A stretch of DNA of 64,000 nucleotides from Actinoplanes missouriensis 431 (GTDB taxonomy: Bacteria > Actinomycetota > Actinomycetes > Mycobacteriales > Micromonosporaceae), in assembly GCF_000284295.1 (NCBI RefSeq), contig NC_017093.1:2356001-2420000 (forward strand), written 5' to 3'. The stretch's first letter is position 1, and the number at the start of each line of letters is the position of its first letter. The position numbers were made by a program, and so were the translations under genes. The notes under the pieces are model-generated. The model saw only the letters and a program-made list of their open reading frames with translations. It was not told the origin of the DNA and made no database searches. Shown here piece after piece: positions 52,869 through 61,052 of the stretch.

Positions 52869-55556
52869 GTGCACGCGGAAAACGAGCTGCGGGGGCGGCG
52901 CCGGGAGCGGGAGACGCTCGACCGGTTGCTGCGGGACGTACGAGCCGGACACAGCCGCGTGCTGGTGCTCCGCGGTGAGGCCGGCGCGGGCAAGACCGCG
53001 CTGCTGGACTACCTGGCCGGGCGGCCGTCGGCCGGTCGGGTCGTTCGGGCCGCCGGGGTCGAGCCGGAGACGGAGCTGGCCTACTCGGCGCTCCAGCAAC
53101 TCTGTGCCCCGCTGCTGGAGCACCTCGACCGGCTGCCGGAACCGCAGCGCGCGGCGCTCGCCACCGCGTTCGGGCTCAGCGCCGGCCAGCCGCCGGAGGC
53201 CCTGATCGTCGGGCTCGCGGTGCTCGGCCTCCTCGCCGAGGCGGCGTCCGAGCGTCCGCTGGTCGTGGTGGTCGACGACGCGCAGTGGCTGGACCGGATG
53301 TCCGAGGTGATCCTCACGTTCGTGGCCCGCCGGCTCGACGCCGAGTCGGTCGCGCTGGTCCTCGCGGCCCGCCCGGCCGACGGGCAGCTGTTCACCGGAT
53401 TGCCGGAGCTGCAGGTCGACGGGCTGCCCGACGCGGACGCCCGGGCGCTGCTCGACGCGGTGCTGCCCGGTCTCGTCGACACCCAGGTGCGTGACCGGAT
53501 CATCGCGGAGACCCGGGGCAACCCGCTGGCCCTGCTGGAACTGCCTCGCGAGTTGTCCGCCGCAGAGCTGACGTTCGGGTTCGGCGGCTCCTCCTCGTCG
53601 CTGGTGTCCCGGGTGGAGAAAAGCTTCGGACGCCGGATCGCCGCGCTGCCGGACGACACCCGGCGGCTGCTGCTGACCGCCGCGGTCGAGCCGGTCGGCA
53701 ACGTGGTGCTGCTCTGGCGCGCGCTCGACCGGCTCGGTGTCGGGCCCGGTGCGGCCGAACCCGCCGAGGCGGCCGGGCTGATCGAACTCGGTGCGCGGGC
53801 CCGGTTCCGGCACCCGCTGGTGCGCTCGGCCGCCTGGCGGGCCGCCGATCCGGCCGACCTGCGGGCCGTGCACCAGGCTCTCGCCGACGTGACCGACGCT
53901 GATCAGGAACCGGATCGGCACGCATGGCATCGGGCGCACGCCACCGCCGGCCCGGACGCGGATGTCGCCGCCGAGCTGGAACGCTCCGCGAGCCGGGCTC
54001 TCGCGCGCGGTGGCCGGGCCGCGGCGGCGTCCTTCCTGGAACGGGCCGCGCAGCTCACCCTCGATCCGGTGGCGCGGTCCGCCCGTACCCTCGCCGCCGC
54101 GCAGGCCCGATTCGCGTCCGGGGCCTTCGCCCAGGTGGGCGCGCTGCTCGCCGCCGCCGAACTGGGGCCGCTCGACCCGATGCAGCAGGCCACGGCCGAA
54201 CGGCTGCGGGCCCGTGTCGCGTTCGCCCAGCACACCGGCAGCGCCGCGATCCCGCCGCTGCTCGACGCCGCCGCGCGGCTGACCGCATGGGATCCGGCCG
54301 CGGCCCGGGAGACCTACCTGACCGCGATCGGTGCGGCCGTCAACGCCGGCCGGCTCGGCGGGGACGCACTGCCTCGAGCGGTCGCGGCGGCGACAGGTGT
54401 TCCGGCCGGCGACGAACCGGCCGGCCGGCTGCTCAGCGGCCTGATCACCTGGCATCGTGACGGCATCGCCGAAGCCGCGCCGCTGCTGATCCGGGCCGCC
54501 GGCGCCATCGGGGAGGACCGCGACCTCGACCTGCTCTGGCTCACCGGCATGGTGGTCAACGAGATCTGGGACGACGCCGCGTTCCTGGACCGGACCGAGC
54601 GGGCGATCAGCCGGGCGCGGGCCGAGGGAACCTTGTCGCTGCTGCCCACCGCGCTGACCTTCCGGGCGACCGCGCTCACCTACGCCGGCCGGTTCGCCGA
54701 CGCGGCCGGGCTGCTCGATGAGGCGGGCGCGCTCGCGCAGGCCACCGGGCCGTCACCGCATCCGGCCACCGCGGTGATCCTGGCGGCGCATCGGGGTCGC
54801 GCCGAGCCGGCTCTCGAGCTGATCGGCGCGCTCACCGCGGATGCCCGGGCCGGGGGCGCCGGGTGGCTGCTCGGGGTCGCCGAGTACAGCCGGGCGGTGC
54901 TGCACAACGGGCTGGGTAACTATCCGGAGGCGCTCGCGGCGGCACGGGTGGCGACCGAGTTCGACGACTTCGCCGTCACGCAGTGGGCGCTGCTCGAGAT
55001 GGTGGAGGCGGCGGCCCGTACCGGGGAAGAAGGTCTTGCCGCGCAGGCCAGGGACCGGCTCGCCGCGCGCACGGGGGCGGTCAGCACGCCGTGGGCGCGT
55101 GGCACCCAGGCCTTGGCGGACGCGCTCACGTCCGGTTCCGAACAGCACTACCGGGACGCCGTGGACGCGCTCGCCGCGACCCGCCTCACCGTGCAGGAGG
55201 CTCGGGCGCGGCTGCTCTACGGCGAATGGCTGCGGCGTGAGAACCGGCGCGGCGACGCGCGCGACCAGCTGCGCGCGGCGCATGAGACATTGACGGCCAT
55301 CGGCGCGGACGGCTTCGCCGACCGCGCCGGCCGGGAGCTTCTGGCGACGGGTGAGACGGTGCGCCGGCGGATTGCCGGGGTACGCGAGGAACTGACCGCC
55401 CAGGAGACCCAGATCGCGCGGCTGGCCGCGGCCGGCCGGACGAACCCGGAGATCGGGTCGGCCCTGTTCCTGAGCCCGCGAACGGTCGAGTGGCACCTGC
55501 GCAAGATCTTCGCGAAGCTCGGCGTCACGTCCCGCCGCGAATTGACCGCCTCGTAA
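52869..55556 (+). CDS. LuxR-family regulator with AAA/STAND ATPase (LAL type)
   Basis: 895 aa from GTG 52869, 11 bp behind the ABC-F stop. N-terminal ATPase: Walker A LRGEAGAGKTALLDYL (about 35-50) and Walker B LVVVVDDAQWLD. A long helical middle (about 380-830) is rich in Ala helices with degenerate TPR-like pairs. The C-terminal LuxR HTH (LTAQETQIARLAAAGRTNPEIGSALFLSPRTVEWHLRKIF) is at about 840-893. LAL regulators integrate ATP and inducer binding to activate clusters. Cotranscription with the ABC-F gene is possible. The 3' end overlaps the convergent UspA gene by 32 nt. Confidence 0.95.
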   Translation: MHAENELRGRRRERETLDRLLRDVRAGHSRVLVLRGEAGAGKTALLDYLAGRPSAGRVVRAAGVEPETELAYSALQQLCAPLLEHLDRLPEPQRAALATAFGLSAGQPPEALIVGLAVLGLLAEAASERPLVVVVDDAQWLDRMSEVILTFVARRLDAESVALVLAARPADGQLFTGLPELQVDGLPDADARALLDAVLPGLVDTQVRDRIIAETRGNPLALLELPRELSAAELTFGFGGSSSSLVSRVEKSFGRRIAALPDDTRRLLLTAAVEPVGNVVLLWRALDRLGVGPGAAEPAEAAGLIELGARARFRHPLVRSAAWRAADPADLRAVHQALADVTDADQEPDRHAWHRAHATAGPDADVAAELERSASRALARGGRAAAASFLERAAQLTLDPVARSARTLAAAQARFASGAFAQVGALLAAAELGPLDPMQQATAERLRARVAFAQHTGSAAIPPLLDAAARLTAWDPAAARETYLTAIGAAVNAGRLGGDALPRAVAAATGVPAGDEPAGRLLSGLITWHRDGIAEAAPLLIRAAGAIGEDRDLDLLWLTGMVVNEIWDDAAFLDRTERAISRARAEGTLSLLPTALTFRATALTYAGRFADAAGLLDEAGALAQATGPSPHPATAVILAAHRGRAEPALELIGALTADARAGGAGWLLGVAEYSRAVLHNGLGNYPEALAAARVATEFDDFAVTQWALLEMVEAAARTGEEGLAAQARDRLAARTGAVSTPWARGTQALADALTSGSEQHYRDAVDALAATRLTVQEARARLLYGEWLRRENRRGDARDQLRAAHETLTAIGADGFADRAGRELLATGETVRRRIAGVREELTAQETQIARLAAAGRTNPEIGSALFLSPRTVEWHLRKIFAKLGVTSRRELTAS

Positions 55557-56004
55557 CGACGCTGTCCCCGTTCGGGGATCCTTCGACGACCCGCACCGGG
55601 CAGGGGGCGTGCCGCGCCACCCGGCGGCTGACCGAGCCGAAGATCAAACCGGCGAGCCGGTTGCGGCGGTGGGTGCCGACCACCAGCAGTTCGGCGCGCT
55701 CGGCGGCGGCGAGCAGTCGGGCGGCCGGACGCCCGACGAGCGTGAGCGGCTCGGCCTCGACCTCCGGGGCGGCGTCGTGCGCGGTGGCGACTCCGGCGGC
55801 GGCCACGATGTCGGCGAGCTCGCGGGCCAGCGCGAAGTTGTTCCCGGCGAACTCGGCCAGGGCCGAGGTGCCGCCGTCCCAGTCGAGGACGTGGACGACC
55901 TGCAGTGTCAGGTCGCGGCGGACGGCTTCCCGGGCGGCCCACCGGACCGCTTCGTTGCCGGAAGCGGCGCCGTCCGTGCCGACGACGATGGTCGGGGTTC
56001 GCAT
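55525..56004 (-). CDS. Universal stress protein UspA-family
   Basis: 159 aa. N-terminal IVVGTDGAASGNEAVRWAARE and the ATP-binding C-terminal motif VVGTHRRNRLAGLIFGSVSRRVARHAPCPVRVV (G-2x-G-9x-G(S/T)-type) are clear. ATP-binding Usp protein expected in stress or hypoxia response. Its 5' end overlaps the 3' end of the upstream LysR frame by 97 nt, and its 3' end overlaps the convergent LuxR gene. Confidence 0.92.
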   Translation of the reverse strand: MRTPTIVVGTDGAASGNEAVRWAAREAVRRDLTLQVVHVLDWDGGTSALAEFAGNNFALARELADIVAAAGVATAHDAAPEVEAEPLTLVGRPAARLLAAAERAELLVVGTHRRNRLAGLIFGSVSRRVARHAPCPVRVVEGSPNGDSVVTRRSIRGGT

Positions 56005-56927
56005 GACTCCTCCTCTGCGGTCTCCCTCATCGTCGTGCGGTCCGGGTCCCGCGGAGCAGAGGACAAAGTCCTCAGCTTTCCGAGGACGGCCCGGACCGGC
56101 ACCCGGTGCAGCGTCTCCGGCCTGGTCAGCACGTCGATGTCCCGGCCCGCCCGCAGGTCCGCGAGCGGGCGCAGCACCAGCCGCGGATCGGGCACGCTGG
56201 TGTATCCGGGCAGCAGCGCCAGCCCGGCGCCGGCCGCGACCATCGCGGCGGCCACGGTGAACTCGTTGATCCGGTGCACGATGGTCAGCGGCCGACCGGC
56301 CAGCGCCGCGATCGCGGTGAGCACACCGTGCAGCGGGAAGCCGTCGTGCACGCTGATCCACGGTTCGCCGCCCACGTCGGCAGCGGTCACGCGGGGCCGG
56401 CCGGCGAGCGGATGGGCGGCCGGCAGCGCCACGTACAGCGGCTCGTGGACCAGCGGCACCACCGTCACCCGGTCGGCCGGCCAGGGCGGGCTGGACGGCA
56501 GCCGGTGCGCGATCACCAGGTCGTAATCGGCCACCAGCGCCGGGAAGTCGGCGTGCGCGACGTCCTCGTCCGAGCAGCGGACGTTCAGGTCCGCGGCGAT
56601 CAGCGCGGGGAACCAGGCGAGGGCCGCGCTGTGGAACGCCGCGACGCTCACCGGCACGGCCGGATCCTCCAGGTACGCGTCCACGACCCGGTCGGCCCGA
56701 TCCAGCGCGCTCCAGATCTCCACGGCCGCGGTGGCGAGGGCCCGCCCCGCGCCGGTCAGCACGAGGCGGCGGCCGCGGCGTTCGGTCAGCGGCACCCGCG
56801 CGGATCGCTGCAGGACCTTGAGCTGCTGGGACACCGCTGACGGAGTGATGTGCAGGGCCTCGGCGACGGCGGCCACGCTGCCGCGGTCACCGAGCTCGCG
56901 CAGCAGGCGCAGGTGGTGCAGATCCAT
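55908..56927 (-). CDS. LysR-family transcriptional regulator
   Basis: 339 aa. The HTH LRELGDRGSVAAVAEALHITPSAVSQQLKVLQ at the N-terminus and the PBP-like effector domain (VSVAAFHSAALAWFPALIA, LALLPGYTSVPDPRLVLRPL) are normal and end near residue 290. The last about 40 residues (RDPDRTTMRETAEEES, then a Ser/Pro/Arg-rich tail) run into the UspA gene in another frame and look non-native. The stop may therefore have been lost by a small indel. It is divergent from the EamA transporter, its likely target. Confidence 0.9.
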   Translation of the reverse strand: MDLHHLRLLRELGDRGSVAAVAEALHITPSAVSQQLKVLQRSARVPLTERRGRRLVLTGAGRALATAAVEIWSALDRADRVVDAYLEDPAVPVSVAAFHSAALAWFPALIAADLNVRCSDEDVAHADFPALVADYDLVIAHRLPSSPPWPADRVTVVPLVHEPLYVALPAAHPLAGRPRVTAADVGGEPWISVHDGFPLHGVLTAIAALAGRPLTIVHRINEFTVAAAMVAAGAGLALLPGYTSVPDPRLVLRPLADLRAGRDIDVLTRPETLHRVPVRAVLGKLRTLSSAPRDPDRTTMRETAEEESCEPRPSSSARTAPLPATKRSGGPPGKPSAAT

Positions 56928-56978
56928 TAGGCATGACTACACCATCCGTTGAGAATGTGCCCCTTGGTCTTCATCGTC

Positions 56979-57932
56979 ATGTGCCGCACGCTGCCAGGTG
57001 TGCTGATCGACCTCCCGCTCCTGGCCGTCGCGGTCGTCTGGGGCAGCAGTTACCTGACCGCCAAGGGCCTGACCGTGGCCGGTGGGGTGCTGAGCCTGCT
57101 CGCCCTGCGTTACCTGATCTCCGCGCTCGCCATGCTGCCGGTGCTCGCGGTCCGACGCCCGCGCCGGCCGAACCGGCCGGAGATCGCGGTGGGCGTGCTT
57201 CTGGGACTCACGCAAGCTTCGGTTCTTGCCCTGGAGACGTACGGGGTGGCGCACACCTCCGCCACCAACGCCGGTGTGCTGATCAGCCTGACGATCCTGC
57301 TCACGCCCATGCTCGAAGGCGTCGTCAGCCGCCGCTGGCTGCCACCGGCGTTCTTCCTCGCGGCGGCGGTGGCCGTCGGGGGAGTGGTGCTGCTGGTCGC
57401 CGGCCCGGGACTGCGCGCTCCGTCGGCCGGCGACGCGTTGATCCTGGCCGCGGCGGTGGTGCGGGCGGGGCACGTGACGCTCTCCGGGCATCTCGCCCGT
57501 GGCCGCGACTACGACACCGTCACGCTGACCACGGTGCAGACGGTCGTCGGGGCGGTGCTGTTCACGGTGGCGGCCGGGCCTGCTCTGGGGACGGCTGTCC
57601 ACGCGTACCGGGGAAGTGATTGGTGGGGTGTGGTTTTTCTTGCGCTCGGATGCAGCGTCTTTGCGTTCCTCGTGCAGCTGTGGGCCATCCGGCGCACCTC
57701 GGCGGCTCGCGCGTCGCTGCTGCTCGGCACCGAGCCGGTGTGGGCGGTCCTGATCGGGGTGGGACTGGGCGGCGAGCGGCTCGGCCCGATCGTGCTGGCC
57801 GGAATCGTGCTGGTGCTCGCCGGAACCTGGGCGGGTCAGCGGGTGGAGGCAAACGTGCGCCGCGAGCAGCCGGAAACGATAGGTTCACCGAGGTGGCGAC
57901 CTCGCGTCCGGGAGCAGACGACGGGCATTTAG
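56979..57932 (+). CDS. DMT-superfamily EamA transporter
   Basis: 317 aa with ten predicted helices in two EamA repeats (LLAVAVVWGSSYLTAKGLTV; LALRYLISALAMLPVLAV; second repeat beginning DALILAAAVVRAGHVTLSGH). The signature ETYGVAHTSATNAGVLISLTILLTPMLE is typical of metabolite exporters. Start uncertain: TTG 56949, ATG 56955, ATG 56979 or GTG 57000. LysR-EamA divergent pairs commonly export an amino acid or drug sensed by the regulator. The 3' end may overlap the following gene. Confidence 0.9.
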   Translation: MCRTLPGVLIDLPLLAVAVVWGSSYLTAKGLTVAGGVLSLLALRYLISALAMLPVLAVRRPRRPNRPEIAVGVLLGLTQASVLALETYGVAHTSATNAGVLISLTILLTPMLEGVVSRRWLPPAFFLAAAVAVGGVVLLVAGPGLRAPSAGDALILAAAVVRAGHVTLSGHLARGRDYDTVTLTTVQTVVGAVLFTVAAGPALGTAVHAYRGSDWWGVVFLALGCSVFAFLVQLWAIRRTSAARASLLLGTEPVWAVLIGVGLGGERLGPIVLAGIVLVLAGTWAGQRVEANVRREQPETIGSPRWRPRVREQTTGI

Positions 57933-57976
57933 TGCCGCGTGGCGCCGGTCCGGTGCCCGAAGTGCTTCATGAGCAC

Positions 57977-58603
57977 ATGACCGATCTAGATCATTTCCTG
58001 ATGGTCTATCGGTTCGGGCTCGCGGAGATCAGGACGAAGCTGGAGATCCTGGCGGAGGAGCTGGCGCATCGGGGGACCGGCAACCCGATCGAGCACATCC
58101 GGCCCCGGCTCAAGACGCCGACGAGCATCGCCGCGAAAGCACAGCGCATCGGCTGCCCGCTCACGTACGCGGACTTGCGTCAGCGGATCCGCGACATCGC
58201 CGGCATCCGGGTGGTGTGCGGGTTCGTCTCGGACGTCTACACGGTCGCCGAGATGCTGACCCGGCAGCCGGATGTGGATCTCACGCAGACCAAGGACTAC
58301 ATCGCGAAGCCGAAGCCGAACGGGTACCGCAGCCTGCATCTGCTCGTGGAGATCCCGGTCTTCATGTCGGAGCGCGTGGTGTCGGTGCCGGTCGAGGTGC
58401 AGCTGCGGACCGTGGCCATGGACTTCTGGGCCAGTCTCGAGCACAAGATCTATTACAAGCACAGCCCGCAGGTGCCGGCGCGGCTGCGGGACGAGCTGAC
58501 CGCGGCGGCCGAGGACGCGGCGCGGCTCGACGAGCGGATGGAACGCCTGCATCGGGAGATCCATGGGCCTCAGTCATCTCCGCGTCACACGTCTGCAAGT
58601 TGA
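57977..58603 (+). CDS. Small alarmone synthetase (RelA/SpoT-domain)
   Basis: 208 aa from ATG 57977; GTG 57893 would add 28 residues like other actinobacterial members and overlap the EamA gene by 40 nt. It has the (p)ppGpp synthetase fold without hydrolase or TGS/ACT domains: FLMVYRFGLAEIRTKLEIL, NPIEHIRPRLKTPTSIAAK (ATP/GTP binding), IRDIAGIRVVCGF, DYIAKPKPNGYRSLH (GDP loop) and VPVEVQLRTVAMDFWASLEHKIYY with the catalytic Glu. It makes (p)ppGpp, likely under envelope or antibiotic stress. It lacks its own terminator before the TTGCAA repeats. Confidence 0.92.
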   Translation: MTDLDHFLMVYRFGLAEIRTKLEILAEELAHRGTGNPIEHIRPRLKTPTSIAAKAQRIGCPLTYADLRQRIRDIAGIRVVCGFVSDVYTVAEMLTRQPDVDLTQTKDYIAKPKPNGYRSLHLLVEIPVFMSERVVSVPVEVQLRTVAMDFWASLEHKIYYKHSPQVPARLRDELTAAAEDAARLDERMERLHREIHGPQSSPRHTSAS

Positions 58604-58628
58604 TTCACACCTTGCAAGTCCTTGCAAT
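58592..58628. promoter_or_regulatory. TTGCAA-type repeats before the secreted duplicated-domain protein
   Basis: CTGCAAGT (58593-58600), CTTGCAAG (58611-58618) and CTTGCAAT (58621-58628); the last two are spaced by exactly 10 bp. CTTGCAG-like repeats are known operators of the MalR/Reg1 LacI-type regulators in streptomycetes, so these may be regulatory sites. The regulator is not in the window. Confidence 0.4.
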
Positions 58629-58717
58629 TCGACGGATTCACTTTAGGCTATGCGTGCCTTTGAGGTTCGTTTGAGATTCCTCGGGCGACAAATCCGCATT
58701 CGTGGTTCAGGAGTGCT

Positions 58718-59272
58718 ATGCGTCTGATCAGCAAGTTCTTGCTCGCGATGCTCGTCGGCCTCGCCGGCGTGCTCGCCGTGACCACCCCGGCCAGCGCCTC
58801 ACCGCCTCCGCCGACCCAGCTCGGCGGACTCGACATCGGCGCCTACTGCCGTTCCATCGGGTACGCCGATGCGGCGCTCACCGGCACGACCGCGTACGAC
58901 TGGCACTGCGTCGCCGGCGGACGACAGGGTGACCTGGCGTTCGACGCGGCCTGCCGCTGGCAGTACGGCAACGAGCACGTGGTCGACCGGATCGACGACT
59001 TCTACGACCCGACGTCGGTGTCGTGCTGGGCGGTGCAGCCGGACGTGGTCACGCCGGACTTCGAGAAGTACTGCACCGGCAAGGGGTACAGCGGGTCCGC
59101 ACTGCTCGGGACGACGGTCTACGACTGGCACTGTGTGCGGTACGGCCGGGCCGGGCCGACCTACTACGACATCGATGTGCCGGCTGCCTGTGCCGAGCTG
59201 ACCCATGGGTATGCGCGGTTGGACCGTTTCGCGAACTTCTACGACGCCACGACGTGGCAGTGCCGGGTCTGA
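58718..59272 (+). CDS. Secreted protein with two duplicated Cys-containing domains
   Basis: 184 aa. Signal peptide MRLISKFLLAMLVGLAGVLAV...ASAS (about 28 aa). The mature part is two copies of a ~65-residue unit: YCRSIGY..ALTGTTAYDWHCV..ACRWQYG..VDRIDDFYDPTSVSCW and YCTGKGY..ALLGTTVYDWHCV..ACAELTHG..LDRFANFYDATTWQC. Each holds four cysteines, probably in two disulfides. Small Trp/Tyr/Cys domains of this size in exported actinomycete proteins may bind glycans or cell walls, but no function is assigned. TTGCAA repeats precede it and a strong hairpin follows. Confidence 0.85.
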   Translation: MRLISKFLLAMLVGLAGVLAVTTPASASPPPPTQLGGLDIGAYCRSIGYADAALTGTTAYDWHCVAGGRQGDLAFDAACRWQYGNEHVVDRIDDFYDPTSVSCWAVQPDVVTPDFEKYCTGKGYSGSALLGTTVYDWHCVRYGRAGPTYYDIDVPAACAELTHGYARLDRFANFYDATTWQCRV

Positions 59273-59291
59273 TCTTCTGATCCCTCCGGTG

Positions 59292-59319
59292 GCCGGCCGG
59301 TCCCGCGGGGCCGGCCGGC
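59292..59319 (+). terminator. GC hairpin after the secreted protein gene
   Basis: GCCGGCCGG (59292-59300) and CCGGCCGGC (59311-59319) enclose TCCCGCGGGG, giving a 9-bp perfect stem 19 bp behind the stop. Confidence 0.7.
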
Positions 59320-59369
59320 TCACATCCGGGAATGAACCATCGCCAGCAGTAGTTGACGTGTCCATCACC

Positions 59370-59385
59370 TTGATTGACATATCAA
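59370..59385. promoter_or_regulatory. Operator-like dyad before the LLM oxidoreductase gene
   Basis: TTGAT-TGACAT-ATCAA contains TTGACATATCAA with TTGA/TCAA arms. It lies 16 bp before the start codon, next to the SD, and would be suited to a MarR/HxlR-like repressor not found in the window. Confidence 0.4.
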
Positions 59386-59401
59386 TTACCTGGAGGCAGT
59401 G

Positions 59402-60421
59402 ATGATTCTCGGACTCGACACCTTCGGCGACGTGCCGCAGGACGACTCCGGCGCGCTCGTCACCCACGCCGCCGCGATCCGGCAGGTCGTCGACGAGGCG
59501 GTCCTCGCCGACGAACTCGGCGTGGACGCGATAGCCCTCGGCGAACACCACCGGCCGGAATACTCGATCTCCACGCCGGAGACCGTCCTCGCCGGCATCG
59601 CCGCCCGCACCTCGCGGATCACACTCGCCTCCGGCGTGACGGTGCTCAGCTCCGACGACCCGGTGCGCGTCTTCCAGCGCTTCGCCACCGTCGACGCGAT
59701 CTCCGGCGGCCGCGCCGAAGTGATCCTCGGCCGCGGTTCGTTCACCGAGTCGTTCCCGCTGTTCGGCTACGACATGAGCCAGTACGAAGTCCTCTTCGAG
59801 GAGAAACTCGACCTGTTCGTCAAGCTCCTGGACGAGCAGCCGGTGACCTGGAACGGTCAGACCCGTCCGGCGCTGGTGGACGCCGACGTGTTCCCCAAGA
59901 CCGAATCCGGCCGGCTCTCCACGTGGGTGGGCGTCGGCGGCTCACCCCAGTCGGTGGTCCGCACCGCCCGGCACGGACTGCCGCTCATGCTCGCGATCAT
60001 CGGCGGGCAGCCGGAGCGGTTCGCGCCGTACATCGACCTGTACCAGCGTGCCGCCGAGCAGCTCGGCACCGTCGCGCATCCGGTCGGCATGCACTCGCCG
60101 GGCTTCATCGCCGACACCGACGAGCAGGCCAAGGAGATCTTCTACCCGCACTACAAGGTGCAGCGGGACCGGATCGGCGCGCTGCGCGGATGGCCGCCGC
60201 TGCGCAAAGCCGAGTTCGACGCCGAGGTCGAGCACGGATCGCTCTACATCGGCTCCCCGGAAACCGTCGCCCGCAAGATTGCGCGGGGTGCGGGTGCGCT
60301 CGGCGTCGGACGCTTTGATCTCATCTACACCGCGGGAGCGCAGCCGGCCAGTGCCCGGATGCGCGCGGTGGAATTGTTCGGCGCGAAGGTCGCTCCGATG
60401 GTGCGGGAGATGATGGCGTAA
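59402..60421 (+). CDS. LLM-class flavin-dependent oxidoreductase
   Basis: 339 aa; SD TGGAGG five bases before ATG 59402. Luciferase-like TIM barrel: [65 protein letters not shown] and [21 protein letters not shown]. It uses FMN or F420. It is coupled by a 1-nt overlap (TAATG) to an F420/NADP-type reductase, which would provide reduced cofactor. The substrate is unknown. Confidence 0.92.
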   Translation: MILGLDTFGDVPQDDSGALVTHAAAIRQVVDEAVLADELGVDAIALGEHHRPEYSISTPETVLAGIAARTSRITLASGVTVLSSDDPVRVFQRFATVDAISGGRAEVILGRGSFTESFPLFGYDMSQYEVLFEEKLDLFVKLLDEQPVTWNGQTRPALVDADVFPKTESGRLSTWVGVGGSPQSVVRTARHGLPLMLAIIGGQPERFAPYIDLYQRAAEQLGTVAHPVGMHSPGFIADTDEQAKEIFYPHYKVQRDRIGALRGWPPLRKAEFDAEVEHGSLYIGSPETVARKIARGAGALGVGRFDLIYTAGAQPASARMRAVELFGAKVAPMVREMMA

Positions 60422-61041
60422 TGGCCACGATAGGCATTCTCGGTGCGGGAAAACTCGGCACCGTGCTGGCGCGGCTGGCCGTGGCCGCCGGCTATGACGT
60501 GCTGGTGGCCGGATCCGGCGATCCGGCGAAGATTCGCCTGATCGTCGAGGTGCTGATCCCGGGCGCGCGCGCCGTTTCCGCCGTCGAGGCGGCGGCCGGG
60601 GCGGACATCGTGGTGCTCGCCCTGCCGCTCGGGAAATACCAGTCGGTGCCGGTTGCGGAACTGCGCGGAAAACTGGTCGTGGACGCGATGAACTACTGGT
60701 GGGAGGTCGACGGGATCCGCGACGATCTGGGATCCTCCAGCGAGCTGGTGCAGGCGTTCCTGCCGGAATCCCGGGTGGTCAAGGGGTTCAACCACATGGG
60801 CTATCACGATCTCGAGGCGGAGGCGCGTCCGGCGGGCTCGCCCGGTCGCAAAGCCATCGCCATCGCGGGGGATTCGGCGGACGACCTCGCCGCTACCGCG
60901 GCATTGGTCGATTCCCTCGGTTTCGACGCGGTGATTGCCGGGTCTCTTCCCTCGGGGGTACGCATGGAGCCCGGCACCGAGTTGTTCGGCGCCAACGTGA
61001 CCGCTCCTGAGGTGGAGTCGCTGCTCGCCCGGGTGTCGTAA
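60421..61041 (+). CDS. NADPH-dependent F420 reductase-like protein
   Basis: 206 aa. The N-terminal Rossmann motif [21 protein letters not shown] and the NADP-specific GSGDP turn, plus [12 protein letters not shown] and [27 protein letters not shown], match the NADP oxidoreductase/F420-dependent Fno family. Coupling with the LLM gene suggests a two-component redox pair. It could instead use NADPH with another acceptor. Confidence 0.88.
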   Translation: MATIGILGAGKLGTVLARLAVAAGYDVLVAGSGDPAKIRLIVEVLIPGARAVSAVEAAAGADIVVLALPLGKYQSVPVAELRGKLVVDAMNYWWEVDGIRDDLGSSSELVQAFLPESRVVKGFNHMGYHDLEAEARPAGSPGRKAIAIAGDSADDLAATAALVDSLGFDAVIAGSLPSGVRMEPGTELFGANVTAPEVESLLARVS

Positions 61042-61052
61042 AGGGGTGGGAG

